Positions 18,940 through 27,536 of a stretch of 64,000 nt of DNA are shown one piece after another. The stretch comes from JAHEKB01 sp049115575 (GTDB lineage: Bacteria > Bacteroidota > Bacteroidia > NS11-12g > UBA9320): positions 628,156-692,155 of the forward strand of contig JAGDZU010000002.1 in NCBI GenBank assembly GCA_049115575.1, in the 5' to 3' direction. The position numbers were made by a program, and so were the translations under genes. The notes beneath the pieces were generated by a model. It was not told where the DNA came from and searched no databases. It saw only the letters and a list, made by a program, of their open reading frames with translations. Every line of letters begins with the position of its first letter. Positions within the stretch are counted from its first letter, which is position 1.

Positions 18940-19266
18940 ATGAAAATCATTAGTTCAATTATTGTCCTTTTAGTTTTGGTTGCATGTGGTACTTCTAAAG
19001 TTGTACCTACCATGGAACAAGAATATGAAATGGCATCTAAAGTTGACCCAGACTTAAGTTTGGATCAATTCAAAGAAGGAAAAGAAATCTATTCTACTTA
19101 TTGTACCAAATGCCATGGGTTAAAAGCACATGATGTTTTGGATGTTGCCGGATGGCAGAAAATTGTACCACCTATGGTAGATAAGGTGAACAAACATGAA
19201 GCTAAAATAAATCCAGAACAACAAGCAATGCTTCTCAGGTATTTATTAAGTATGGCTCCGCGTTAA
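18940..19266 (+). CDS. Cytochrome c lipoprotein
   Basis: A 108-residue protein starting MKIISSIIVLLVLVACG, a lipoprotein signal with the lipidated cysteine at residue 17. One haem site CTKCH is at about residue 52, in a class I cytochrome c context (FKEGKEIYSTYCTKCHGL). A distal methionine is plausible in the PPMVDKV segment or the final LLSMAP. It is probably a membrane-tethered periplasmic electron carrier. ATG 18940 is preferred because the longer frame places the terminator inside the gene. It converges on pyrD with a four-base stop overlap. Confidence 0.88.
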   Translation: MKIISSIIVLLVLVACGTSKVVPTMEQEYEMASKVDPDLSLDQFKEGKEIYSTYCTKCHGLKAHDVLDVAGWQKIVPPMVDKVNKHEAKINPEQQAMLLRYLLSMAPR

Positions 19267-20273
19267 AGCTGGGCTAGTTTTTTTATCAAGGAAGGGCCAC
19301 TATAAATAAATCCGGTGTATACCTCCAATAGGTTTGCCCCGGCATCTAATTTACTTTGACCATCTTCTGTAGTGTGTATTCCACCTACACCAATAATGGT
19401 CATGTTTGATTTACTTCGGATATGTTTCACAAATGAGTTAGAAACTTGTAGGACGGGTGCTCCACTTAAACCTCCATCTCCAATATCACTTAATGTTCTG
19501 GCTGTAGTAAATTGGAGCAGTGTTCTATCTACGCTGGTGTTAGTAGCAACTATACCTTCAAATCCTAGTTCTTCTTGCAATTCAATAATCTGATCCAAAT
19601 GCTCAAAAGGCATGTCTGGAGCAATCTTTAGATATAATGGTTTGTAGATGTCTTCAGAATTTCTGTACTCCACCAATGGTGCGAGTATCTTGCGGAGAGG
19701 CCCTTTCTCTTGTAACTCTCTTAGATTAGGTGTATTGGGTGAACTCACATTAACAACAAAGAAATCTCCTAGTTCATAAAGTGATTTATAGCAATAAATA
19801 TAGTCCTCAAAGGCTTTCTCATTAGGTGTAAGTTTATTCTTACCTATGTTTAATCCAATGAGCATATCGCTGGCTTTATTTTTCTTTCTAAAAGTCTCCA
19901 ACCGCCCTTTGAGAGCTTTAACCCCTTCGTTATTAAAACCCATTCTGTTGATTAAAGCTTGATCGTGCTTTAATCTGAATAATCTTGGTTTGGGGTTTCC
20001 TCCTTGTGGTCTTGGAGTAACTGTTCCAATCTCAACAAATCCAAAATTCAATGCATTCAGTTGCTCAATAAACTTTCCGTCTTTATCAAACCCTGCCGCC
20101 ATGCCTACTCTATTCTTATAATTTAGCCCATCTAGTTTCAGACGATTGTTGTCAAATTGGTATTGATTGGCCAAACCAGGGATGTTAAGTGCCCATTTGA
20201 ACATTCTCATTGTGAAGTAATGAGCGCGTTCCGGAGGGAGCAGAAATAGGAACCAGCGGAGAACTTTGTACAT
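19263..20273 (-). CDS. pyrD: Dihydroorotate dehydrogenase (quinone), class 2
   Basis: Oxidises dihydroorotate to orotate in pyrimidine synthesis and passes electrons to quinone at the membrane. About 336 residues from ATG 20273. The N-terminal hydrophobic helices (VLRWFLFLLPPERAHYFTMRMF) form the membrane and quinone tunnel of class 2. Core motifs are VGMAAGFDKDG, EIGTVTPRPQGGNPKPRLFR, NVSSPNTPNLRELQ (catalytic serine region), LKIAPD, and the FMN phosphate site IGVGGI. Standalone gene, divergent from the sdh operon. Confidence 0.96.
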   Translation of the reverse strand: MYKVLRWFLFLLPPERAHYFTMRMFKWALNIPGLANQYQFDNNRLKLDGLNYKNRVGMAAGFDKDGKFIEQLNALNFGFVEIGTVTPRPQGGNPKPRLFRLKHDQALINRMGFNNEGVKALKGRLETFRKKNKASDMLIGLNIGKNKLTPNEKAFEDYIYCYKSLYELGDFFVVNVSSPNTPNLRELQEKGPLRKILAPLVEYRNSEDIYKPLYLKIAPDMPFEHLDQIIELQEELGFEGIVATNTSVDRTLLQFTTARTLSDIGDGGLSGAPVLQVSNSFVKHIRSKSNMTIIGVGGIHTTEDGQSKLDAGANLLEVYTGFIYSGPSLIKKLAQL

Positions 20274-20324
20274 AAGTTGAAGCAAAGGTTATTTAGAACA
20301 ATTTTAATGTCCAAATTAAATTTA

Positions 20325-20371
20325 GTCTAAAAGAAACAACAGTCTAATTTTGCGGTCTAATTAAAGACTAA
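20325..20371. promoter_or_regulatory. Repeated GTCTAA motifs at sdh promoter
   Basis: GTCTAA occurs at 20325-20330, 20342-20347 and 20355-20360, and inverted (GACTAA) at 20366-20371. The second copy runs into the TAATTTTG promoter element. The last direct and inverted copies form GTCT-AATTAA-AGAC, a possible operator or small hairpin in the leader. Function is inference. Confidence 0.3.
20345..20352 (+). promoter_or_regulatory. Bacteroidota -7 promoter element for sdhCAB-ribE
   Basis: TAATTTTG fits TAnnTTTG, 21 bases before the sdhC ATG. Confidence 0.6.
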
Positions 20372-20372
20372 T

Positions 20373-21023
20373 ATGACTGGATCAAGTATTGGAAAAAAGA
20401 TTGTAATGGCCTTATCAGGCCTCTTTCTTGTCTCCTTCTTGTTATTGCATTTTGCTGTGAATTTTGTGTCTGTGTTTAGCCCGGATGCTTATAATGCCGC
20501 TTCTGAATTTATGGGTACAAACTTTTTAGTACAGTTTGTTATGCAACCCATTTTAGTAATCGGTGTGATTGTTCATTTTGTGATGGGCATGTATTTAGAA
20601 GTGCAAAACAGAAGTGCCAGAAAAGTGAAGTACGCCAAATATAAAGGCAACGCTAATTCAAGCTGGATGTCTAGAAATATGATTTATTCAGGATTGGTAG
20701 TGCTATTGTTTCTGGCTGTTCACTTTGTAGATTTCTGGTTTCCAGAAATGCAATACAAATACATAGACAAGCTGAGTGATGCTCAGCGCTATTATCCAGA
20801 GTTGGTTGAAGAATTTCACAATCCTGTACGTGTAGGTGTTTATGTGCTCGCATTCATAGCACTTATATTACACTTGCTACACGGATTTCAATCATCATTC
20901 CAGTCGGTTGGTTTAAGCCATAAAAGGTATACACCTGTGTTGAAGACACTAGGTGTACTATTTGCTTATATAGTACCTATCGGTTTTATTTTCATAGCAC
21001 TCTTTCACCATTTTTCTCATTAA
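20373..21023 (+). CDS. sdhC: Succinate dehydrogenase cytochrome b subunit
   Basis: A 216-residue membrane anchor of the B-type (one polypeptide, two haems) succinate:menaquinone oxidoreductase. Five hydrophobic helices are visible, with histidines placed to bind haem (LLLHFAVNF, VIVHFVMG, LAVHFVDFW, LILHLLHGFQSSF). This form, without a separate SdhD, is standard in Bacteroidota. It is the first gene of sdhCAB and is followed three bases later by sdhA. Confidence 0.94.
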   Translation: MTGSSIGKKIVMALSGLFLVSFLLLHFAVNFVSVFSPDAYNAASEFMGTNFLVQFVMQPILVIGVIVHFVMGMYLEVQNRSARKVKYAKYKGNANSSWMSRNMIYSGLVVLLFLAVHFVDFWFPEMQYKYIDKLSDAQRYYPELVEEFHNPVRVGVYVLAFIALILHLLHGFQSSFQSVGLSHKRYTPVLKTLGVLFAYIVPIGFIFIALFHHFSH

Positions 21024-21026
21024 GAC

Positions 21027-23030
21027 ATGGCAAGTTTAGATTCAAAAATCCCTGGAGGTCCAATTAAAGATAAGTGGACCACTTATAAAGACAAGATTAA
21101 TTTGGTTAACCCCGCCAATAAGAGAAACATAGATGTTATTGTGGTGGGAACGGGTTTGGCAGGTGGTTCAGCTGCCGCAACCCTTGCCGAATTGGGCTAT
21201 AATGTTAAGGCCTTCTGTTATCAAGATTCTCCCAGGCGAGCGCACTCAATTGCTGCACAAGGTGGTATTAATGCCGCTAAGAATTATCAAGGCGATGGAG
21301 ATTCTACTTACCGTTTATTCTATGATACAGTGAAAGGTGGAGATTATAGATCTAGGGAGGCTAATGTGTACAGACTTGCTGAGGTATCTGCCAACATAAT
21401 TGACCAATGTGTGGCTCAAGGTGTGCCTTTTGCTAGAGAATATGGTGGTTTATTAGATAACAGATCTTTTGGAGGAGTTCTTGTCTCCAGAACATTCTAT
21501 GCTAAGGGGCAAACAGGACAACAACTTCTGCTTGGAGCATATTCTGCAATGAACAGACAGATTGCTAGAGGTAAAATCCAAATGTTCAATCGACATGAGA
21601 TGCTAGATGTAGTTCTTGTGGATGGTAAAGCAAGAGGAATCATAGCCAGAAATTTGGTTACTGGAGAAATTGAAAGACATTCAGCACATGCTGTTGTCAT
21701 TGGTTCAGGGGGATATGGAAATGCCTATTTCCTTTCTACCAATGCTATGGGTTCAAATGCCACAGCTGCGTGGAAGATTCACAAAAAGGGTGCCTATTTT
21801 GCAAACCCTTGTTATACACAGATTCACCCTACTTGTATTCCTAGAAGTGGTGATTACCAATCTAAACTGACTTTAATGTCTGAATCTTTGAGAAATGATG
21901 GTAGAATTTGGGTGCCGAAGGATTTGGAAGATGTAAAAGCTATAAGGGAAGGCAGATTAAAGCCCACAGAAATAGCGGAAGAAAACAGAGATTATTATTT
22001 GGAACGCAGATACCCCGCTTTCGGGAACTTGGTTCCTAGAGACGTGGCGTCAAGGGCAGCTAAAGAAAGATGTGATGCTGGTTATGGAGTGAATGCCACA
22101 GGCGAAGCTGTCTATCTCGATTTCAAAGCGGCAATAGAGCGTTATGGAAAAGAGCAAGCAATGATTAAAGGTGAGCCCAATGCGAGCAAAGAAAGAATCA
22201 TTGAATTGGGAGAAGGTGTTGTTGAGGCTAAATATGGGAACCTTTTCGAGATGTATGAAAAGATAGTTGATCAAAACCCATATAAAACTCCAATGATGAT
22301 TTATCCAGCCGTTCATTATACCATGGGTGGTATTTGGGTAGATTACAATCTTATGACTACCATTCCAGGTTGTTATGCTATAGGTGAAGCTAACTTCTCA
22401 GATCATGGTGCAAACAGACTTGGTGCTTCAGCACTTATGCAAGGATTAGCAGATGGGTATTTTGTATTGCCATATACCATTGGAGATTATTTGGCAGATG
22501 ATATTAGAACCGGGGAAATTTCAATTGACAGTCCTGAGTTTATAGAAGCGGAAAAAGAAGTGAAGGATAGAATTGAATTCTTAACTAGGAATAAAGGAAA
22601 TCGCTCAGTAGATTATTACCATAAGAAGCTAGGCAAAATCATGTGGGATAAATGTGGTATGGCTAGAAATGTGGAAGGTCTAAAAGAAGCCATGGTTGAA
22701 ATAAGAGAATTAAGAGAAGATTTCTGGAAGAATGTGAGCGTTCCAGGAGAGGCAAATGAACTTAATCCCGAGTTAGAGAAAGCGGGCAGAGTAGCTGACT
22801 TTTTGGAGTTAGGGGAGTTGTTCGCCAGAGATGCTTTAGAAAGAAACGAAAGTTGTGGCGGTCACTTCAGAGAGGAATACCAAACAGAGGAGGGTGAAGC
22901 TAAAAGAGATGATGAGAATTTTACTTATGTGTCAGCATGGGAATATAAAGGTGATCCTAAAGATGCAGAAATGCACAGAGAAGATCTAACCTTCAACGAT
23001 ATAGAACTTAAAACCAGAAGCTATAAATAG
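21027..23030 (+). CDS. sdhA: Succinate dehydrogenase flavoprotein subunit
   Basis: The 667-residue catalytic subunit oxidises succinate to fumarate. It has an N-terminal FAD-binding GTGLAGGSAAATLAELGY motif, His73 in HSIAAQGGINAAKNY for covalent FAD attachment, the HPTCIPRSGDYQSKLTL active-site region, an arginine-rich capping segment, and LGASALMQGLADG near the FAD. Length and motifs match the menaquinone-linked Bacteroidota enzymes. Six bases separate it from sdhB. Confidence 0.97.
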   Translation: MASLDSKIPGGPIKDKWTTYKDKINLVNPANKRNIDVIVVGTGLAGGSAAATLAELGYNVKAFCYQDSPRRAHSIAAQGGINAAKNYQGDGDSTYRLFYDTVKGGDYRSREANVYRLAEVSANIIDQCVAQGVPFAREYGGLLDNRSFGGVLVSRTFYAKGQTGQQLLLGAYSAMNRQIARGKIQMFNRHEMLDVVLVDGKARGIIARNLVTGEIERHSAHAVVIGSGGYGNAYFLSTNAMGSNATAAWKIHKKGAYFANPCYTQIHPTCIPRSGDYQSKLTLMSESLRNDGRIWVPKDLEDVKAIREGRLKPTEIAEENRDYYLERRYPAFGNLVPRDVASRAAKERCDAGYGVNATGEAVYLDFKAAIERYGKEQAMIKGEPNASKERIIELGEGVVEAKYGNLFEMYEKIVDQNPYKTPMMIYPAVHYTMGGIWVDYNLMTTIPGCYAIGEANFSDHGANRLGASALMQGLADGYFVLPYTIGDYLADDIRTGEISIDSPEFIEAEKEVKDRIEFLTRNKGNRSVDYYHKKLGKIMWDKCGMARNVEGLKEAMVEIRELREDFWKNVSVPGEANELNPELEKAGRVADFLELGELFARDALERNESCGGHFREEYQTEEGEAKRDDENFTYVSAWEYKGDPKDAEMHREDLTFNDIELKTRSYK

Positions 23031-23036
23031 GCAATT

Positions 23037-23783
23037 ATGAATTTGACATTAAAAATCTGGAGACAGAAAGGAGCACAAGACAAAGGGAGAATGGTTGACT
23101 ATAAGGTCAATGATATATCTGAACATATGTCATTCCTGGAAATGATGGATGTGCTGAATGAGCAATTGATAAATCAAGGAGACGAGCCAGTTGCTTTTGA
23201 TCATGACTGCCGAGAGGGAATTTGCGGAGCGTGTTCGTTGTTCATAAATGGAGAAGCTCATGGTCCCAGCAAGGGAACAACTACTTGTCAGCTTCATATG
23301 AGGAGCTTTAATGACGGTGACACTATATATATAGAGCCATTTAGAGCTAAAGCTTTTCCTGTAATTAAAGACTTAGTGGTAGATAGAAGTTCATTTGAAC
23401 GCATACAGCAAGCTGGTGGGTACATATCTGTAAATACTTCAGGAAATACACAGGATGCTAATGCTTTACCTATCTCTAAAGAGAATGCAGATTTAGCTAT
23501 GGATGCTGCAACTTGTATCGGTTGTGGTGCATGTGTTGCAACATGTAAGAATTCTTCTGCTATGCTTTTTGTAGGAGCCAAGGTATCACAATATGCGCTT
23601 CTTCCACAAGGCCAGGTTGAAGCCAAAGAAAGGGTGAGAAATATGGTTGCTCAAATGGATGAAGAAGGATTTGGCAATTGCACCAACACGGGGGCTTGTG
23701 AAGTGGAATGCCCAAAAGAAATTTCCCTAACCAATATAGCCCGTCTAAACCGCGAGTTTTTGAAAGCTAGCGTTCAAGAATAA
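23037..23783 (+). CDS. sdhB: Succinate dehydrogenase iron-sulfur subunit
   Basis: A 248-residue electron-transfer subunit. The [2Fe-2S] ligands are in CREGICGAC plus a later cysteine (TTTCQLH). The C-terminal half carries CIGCGACVATC and CTNTGACEVECP for the [4Fe-4S] and [3Fe-4S] clusters. It passes electrons from SdhA flavin to the haems and quinone in SdhC. The stop is followed after one base by ribE. Confidence 0.97.
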   Translation: MNLTLKIWRQKGAQDKGRMVDYKVNDISEHMSFLEMMDVLNEQLINQGDEPVAFDHDCREGICGACSLFINGEAHGPSKGTTTCQLHMRSFNDGDTIYIEPFRAKAFPVIKDLVVDRSSFERIQQAGGYISVNTSGNTQDANALPISKENADLAMDAATCIGCGACVATCKNSSAMLFVGAKVSQYALLPQGQVEAKERVRNMVAQMDEEGFGNCTNTGACEVECPKEISLTNIARLNREFLKASVQE

Positions 23784-23784
23784 G

Positions 23785-24363
23785 ATGTTTTCCGGAATCG
23801 TAGAAGGCATGTCTTCAGTACTCAAGATTGAGCACGATGGGAGCAATATGCACTTTCTGTTCTCTACGGAAATAGCAGACGAGCTTAAAGTAGATCAAAG
23901 CATCGCCCACAATGGCGTTTGTTTAACCATCACTTCTCTTAACAAAGACAGTTATAGTGTTACCGCCATTGACGAGACATTAAAACTAAGCAACTTGGGA
24001 AATCTTAAGGTAGGTGATAAAGTAAATACTGAAAGATGCCTGCGCTTATCAGATCGATTAGATGGTCATATAGTGCAAGGGCATGTGGATGGAACAGGTA
24101 CAGTAAAGTCATTAGAAGATAAAGATGGGAGTTGGTCAATAACAATTGAGCACCAATTGGATCATAGACTCATTTTACATAAAGGATCTATTACTGTAAA
24201 TGGTGTAAGTTTAACTGTTGTTTCATGCTCAGATGGCGAATTTCAGATTGCCATTATTCCTTATACCTATGAAAACACCAATTTGCATACCTTAACAATG
24301 GGTGATTTGGTGAACTTGGAGTTAGACATTCTTGGCAAATACATTGCTAAACTTCAGGCTTAA
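23785..24363 (+). CDS. ribE: Riboflavin synthase alpha chain
   Basis: Makes riboflavin from two molecules of 6,7-dimethyl-8-ribityllumazine. The 192-residue protein has the tandem lumazine-binding repeats: MFSGIVEG start, VDQSIAHNGVCLTI in the first half and HKGSITVNGVSLTV in the second, with the HIVQGHVDGTG linker. It begins one base after sdhB, so flavin synthesis is transcribed with a flavoprotein operon. Its 3' end overlaps the convergent GT14 gene by 17 bases. Confidence 0.95.
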   Translation: MFSGIVEGMSSVLKIEHDGSNMHFLFSTEIADELKVDQSIAHNGVCLTITSLNKDSYSVTAIDETLKLSNLGNLKVGDKVNTERCLRLSDRLDGHIVQGHVDGTGTVKSLEDKDGSWSITIEHQLDHRLILHKGSITVNGVSLTVVSCSDGEFQIAIIPYTYENTNLHTLTMGDLVNLELDILGKYIAKLQA

Positions 24364-25216
24364 AATGGCCCATTAGCTTTTTTCTTAAAGCTGCAGAATC
24401 ATTTCCGAATTTCCTTGCAAAGAAATATGGAGAAGTAACTATTGCTTCAAAATCTTCTATTGCTAATTCCGCAGGGGATCCGCTATTGTTAACTTCCCAT
24501 CTTATATACCTTATACCTTCTTGAATCTGCTGAGTAAATGAAGAATCAGCTAGTAAAGTAGGGATATAGATTTCATCTGGAAACTTTGTAAATTTTAACC
24601 AATTGTAGAATTGAGGGTGCTGATTGGTATGGATATCAATGGATGTTAACGCATTTCTCGGCATACTCCACCAGGCCGAACCTAGATAGAGAGGAGGAAA
24701 CTCTGCTGGCAGCCTTCTAGATATTCTCATTTTTTTTTGTCCGTTGATTATCCATTGATGAATTCTGCTATGTTTCCTCTGATCAATCCAATGATTCAAA
24801 TGAAAATATGAATACCTATCTCTACCTCCATCATCCAGGTGTTTTGCTGGAAAAGCTTCATGCTGCATAAAGATTTGATTCTTATTTGCTTCTGAAAACT
24901 GTATTAAATTATCTAAGCTTTTACAAGGGAAATCTTGGCCACTCAGCATATGAAAATATTCCAATTCCGGGTTTTGTAAGGCTTGGTGAATGAGCTGCAT
25001 ATTGCTTTGAAGTATATTCCAGCTACTCCATTTAGGAACATGCTCAGTATTGATGTAGGTGATGTCTGGATGATGAATTATCTCAGTCCAATCGAGCTTG
25101 TTCAGCGATCGCTTGTCTATGTGCAAGTAGATTGAGAATTTTCCTTCAAAATAATTGATAAGATCCAGTAGGTGTTCTGGATTATTGTGGGCAGTTATGA
25201 GTACCCCTTGTTTCAA
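24347..25216 (-). CDS. GT14 (core-2/I-branching type) glycosyltransferase
   Basis: A 289-residue protein that matches bacterial members of the beta-1,6-N-acetylglucosaminyltransferase (Branch, GT14) family: GVLITAHNNPEHLLDLI at the start, YLHIDKRS, YFHMLSGQDFPCKS (the characteristic SGQDFP segment), LGSAWWSMPR, and FPDEIYIPTLL. It has no signal or membrane helix. It probably adds a sugar to a surface glycan, but donor and acceptor are unknown. The start is TTG 25216, whose bases overlap the TGA of the upstream ferredoxin-like gene (TTGA), so it depends on coupled translation. Confidence 0.85.
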   Translation of the reverse strand: MKQGVLITAHNNPEHLLDLINYFEGKFSIYLHIDKRSLNKLDWTEIIHHPDITYINTEHVPKWSSWNILQSNMQLIHQALQNPELEYFHMLSGQDFPCKSLDNLIQFSEANKNQIFMQHEAFPAKHLDDGGRDRYSYFHLNHWIDQRKHSRIHQWIINGQKKMRISRRLPAEFPPLYLGSAWWSMPRNALTSIDIHTNQHPQFYNWLKFTKFPDEIYIPTLLADSSFTQQIQEGIRYIRWEVNNSGSPAELAIEDFEAIVTSPYFFARKFGNDSAALRKKLMGHFKPEV

Positions 25217-25437
25217 GCCTTGTTATTAAGATAGAAAGTCAGTGCCCCTGAAGGGCATTTTTTCACTTGTTCAATAATCTTATCTGTATCTGAGTTCTCC
25301 GGTTTAATCCATGGCCTTTCTCTTGGCTGGAAGACCTCAGGCAATCCTCTAGCACAATTTCCCGAATGACTACATAGTTTAGATTGCCAAACAATGGTTA
25401 CTTCTCCGTTGCTGTATTCCTTTTTTACATCTTTCAT
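25213..25437 (-). CDS. Fer4_19 (YjdI-like) iron-sulfur protein
   Basis: A 74-residue protein of the divergent 4Fe-4S mono-cluster family. The pattern LCSHSGNCARGLPEVF, RPWIKPEN and VKKCPSGAL is diagnostic; three cysteines are visible, as usual for this family. It probably binds one Fe-S cluster and acts as a small electron carrier or redox partner. Its ATG overlaps the OsmC stop (ATGA) and its stop overlaps the GT14 TTG, so three genes are linked translationally. Confidence 0.88.
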   Translation of the reverse strand: MKDVKKEYSNGEVTIVWQSKLCSHSGNCARGLPEVFQPRERPWIKPENSDTDKIIEQVKKCPSGALTFYLNNKA

Positions 25438-25847
25438 ATAACATTGGTGTTTATTCTAATACTTCTAGATAACATTTTATGTATTGGGCATTTATGTGCG
25501 ATCACGTTCATTCTTTCCATAGCCTTTTCATCTAGCTCCCCCTCAATTTTTACGGTTAGATTCAAATGAGGATCTTCTTTGTCGTAGGCCGTTAAATAGT
25601 TTGTGTTCACTGTTATCTTATGGATTTTGTATTTTTTAATATCCGCATACATTTTAAGCGTAATGGTTATGCAGCTGGCTAAGCTAGATGCTAGCAATTG
25701 CTTAGGCGTCATGCCGGTATCCGTACCTCCATGATCTATTGGTTCATCTGACTTAATAGTATGGTTTTTGTAGTTAATAGTTGTTTCATAATTGCTATTC
25801 TCTATGAAAGCTTCTATTTCCATTGTTTCGGGGTTCAATTCATCCAT
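25434..25847 (-). CDS. OsmC family peroxidase-like protein
   Basis: A 137-residue OsmC/YhfA-like protein. It has GMTPKQLLASSLASCITITLKMYA with the first conserved cysteine on the central helix and HKCPIHKML with the second, the pair used to reduce organic hydroperoxides in OsmC/Ohr proteins. The cell role is protection against peroxides, or sulfur-linked chemistry in the YhfA branch. ATG 25847 or ATG 25823 could be the start. It is followed with overlap by the Fer4_19 gene. Confidence 0.9.
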   Translation of the reverse strand: MDELNPETMEIEAFIENSNYETTINYKNHTIKSDEPIDHGGTDTGMTPKQLLASSLASCITITLKMYADIKKYKIHKITVNTNYLTAYDKEDPHLNLTVKIEGELDEKAMERMNVIAHKCPIHKMLSRSIRINTNVI

Positions 25848-25869
25848 TTCGCAAGATCTTTATACATTC

Positions 25870-25888
25870 TTGTGCAAGTTAAGCACAA
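25870..25888. promoter_or_regulatory. Inverted repeat between LuxE-like and OsmC genes
   Basis: TTGTGC and GCACAA are separated by seven bases in the 59-base spacer upstream of the OsmC gene. There is no T run, so it looks more like an operator or an mRNA hairpin than a terminator. Confidence 0.25.
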
Positions 25889-25906
25889 TCTCAAAATATT
25901 TCTTAA

Positions 25907-26863
25907 TCAGCTGATCAGTAAGCTGCAACCTCTTAGATCTGAATGGTCAATCCTACCTAAAACTTCAAAACTTCCGTCTTCATATACCCGCCCAAGATCA
26001 TCAGTAGCTAGAAATGCACAACTGTGTATATTGGCAAGATCTATGATGTTTAGTGCTCCTCTTTGTTTATGCCCAAGATTAGAAAACGGATCGTTTTCCG
26101 CTCTGCAATTAACATTTAGCCAATTTGGAGGATTATACAACCCCGATTTAGAAGTATAGGCTTGACTCATTAATTCAGTCATACCATATTCAGAATGGAT
26201 TTGAGCATTCGGGAATCCTAGTTTCAATTGGTCATACAATTCAAGTTTGGTCATTTCACTCTTTCTACCCTTCATACCTCCTGTTTCTATCACAATCAAC
26301 TCTGGGTTGTTAATTTCATATTCTTGAATGAAATCCAGCAGAGCAAAGCTCACTCCAAATAGTACCGTTGGTTTTTGCAGTTTTAATTGAGCGGCTAGAG
26401 CTTCGTGATTGTACAAATAGAAGGGATCCTGTTTTGTTGAATTTCCTTTAGCAAAGTTTGACACCATATTAACCAGAGACGATTGCCCTTTTTCTAAATA
26501 GTTTGGCAGGAGTCCAAGTATTTTAAACTGGGATATTGAACCAAATCTCTCCTCAAATATTTTTTCACTATTCAAGTGATAATCACTTAAATGGTGAACC
26601 AAATGCCTAGAGGTTCCTATGCCGGTGGTACTGCTGCTTTCAAAAACCATCTCCTCAGTAAAGTCCCAAGATTTGATTTCATGAGTTTTGAAAAAACGTA
26701 TTGGTAGATAAGGGATGTCCTCAATTTTGTTGACCAGATTGGGGCTTTTACCAATTAGTTGAAGGTATTCAGCGTAAACCTTATTATTTTTAGCCTGAAA
26801 TTGAAACATTTCCAATGCAAACTCGTTAAAGTCTTGCTTGTGGATGTTCCACACATCTTTCAT
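25907..26863 (-). CDS. LuxE/PaaK-like acyl-protein synthetase family protein
   Basis: About 318 residues from ATG 26863. It belongs to the adenylate-forming LuxE acyl-protein synthetase group that Bacteroidota often annotate as acyl transferase. Visible signatures are IPYLPIRFFKTHEIKSW, the phosphate-binding-like FESSSTTGIGTSRH loop (about 80-95), ETGGMKGRKSEMTKLELY, HSEYGMTELMSQAY (adenylation core), and the C-terminal FLATDDLGRVYEDGSFEVLGRIDHSDLRG. It should activate a carboxylic acid with ATP; the acid and acceptor are unknown, and surface-polysaccharide acylation is a common suggestion. The N-terminus overlaps the divergent lipoprotein start. Confidence 0.8.
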   Translation of the reverse strand: MKDVWNIHKQDFNEFALEMFQFQAKNNKVYAEYLQLIGKSPNLVNKIEDIPYLPIRFFKTHEIKSWDFTEEMVFESSSTTGIGTSRHLVHHLSDYHLNSEKIFEERFGSISQFKILGLLPNYLEKGQSSLVNMVSNFAKGNSTKQDPFYLYNHEALAAQLKLQKPTVLFGVSFALLDFIQEYEINNPELIVIETGGMKGRKSEMTKLELYDQLKLGFPNAQIHSEYGMTELMSQAYTSKSGLYNPPNWLNVNCRAENDPFSNLGHKQRGALNIIDLANIHSCAFLATDDLGRVYEDGSFEVLGRIDHSDLRGCSLLIS

Positions 26864-27398
26864 GACAAAAGGTCTCGACATATTCGCTGCGAAAATAACG
26901 TGCATGTTTTTTATACTCACGTTTATGGCTTGCGGTAAGGAAGAAGCTGGATTTGGCCCGGTTCCAACAATTACATTCGAGAAAATAGAAGTGGAACAAG
27001 GAGAAAGCGGTACAGATTCGGTAGTTCACATCACTTTTGGATTTACAGACGGTGATGGAGATATTGGCTTGGGAGACACAGATACGATTCCTCCTTTTGA
27101 CAGACAGAGTGCCTATTGGCAGAATGTACCCGTAAAGATTTATCACAAAGTGAACGGCAGTTTTGAAGAACTGCTCAATCCTTTAACCAATGAACCATTC
27201 GATTTGCCTTCTGAACGTGTTCCTAGAATTACACCTGAAGGTAAGAACAAAGCTATAAGTGGGAATATCACCATACATATATCGGCTAATCCACTTAACA
27301 CTCAACCTGCAGAAGTGAAATATGAAATTAAACTTTTGGATAGAGCACTTAATGTGAGCAATACCGTTGTAACGCCAAGTGTTCTATTAAAGCATTAA
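26862..27398 (+). CDS. Putative lipoprotein, unknown function
   Basis: I do not recognise a family. From ATG 26862 the 178-residue product has a signal-like segment ending LTFMAC (lipobox cysteine at 24), then a beta-rich acidic domain with an EF-like FGFTDGDGDIGLGDTDTIPP loop, and ends in the strands EIKLLDRALNVSNTVVTPS. It is likely an outer-membrane lipoprotein with a calcium-binding-like loop. Another possible ATG (26904) leaves too short a signal. Its ATG and that of the LuxE-like gene share the palindrome CATG on opposite strands. Confidence 0.6.
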   Translation: MTKGLDIFAAKITCMFFILTFMACGKEEAGFGPVPTITFEKIEVEQGESGTDSVVHITFGFTDGDGDIGLGDTDTIPPFDRQSAYWQNVPVKIYHKVNGSFEELLNPLTNEPFDLPSERVPRITPEGKNKAISGNITIHISANPLNTQPAEVKYEIKLLDRALNVSNTVVTPSVLLKH

Positions 27399-27462
27399 AT
27401 GTAGAGATAATTGTACAAAATTAGACACTTCAAAAAAGCCAAGTCAGCTGAGCATAGCTCCC

Positions 27463-27479
27463 TATTTTTGTTATGTTTG
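27463..27479 (+). promoter_or_regulatory. Two adjacent Bacteroidota -7 elements for OmpH operon
   Basis: TATTTTTG (27463-27470) and TATGTTTG (27472-27479) both fit TAnnTTTG. They lie 57-74 bases before the first OmpH ATG and could give two start sites. Confidence 0.5.
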
Positions 27480-27536
27480 CAGCGTTTACAGAAAGGTAGC
27501 ACGATTTATGTATCTTGAATTACAGACAATTTAGAC

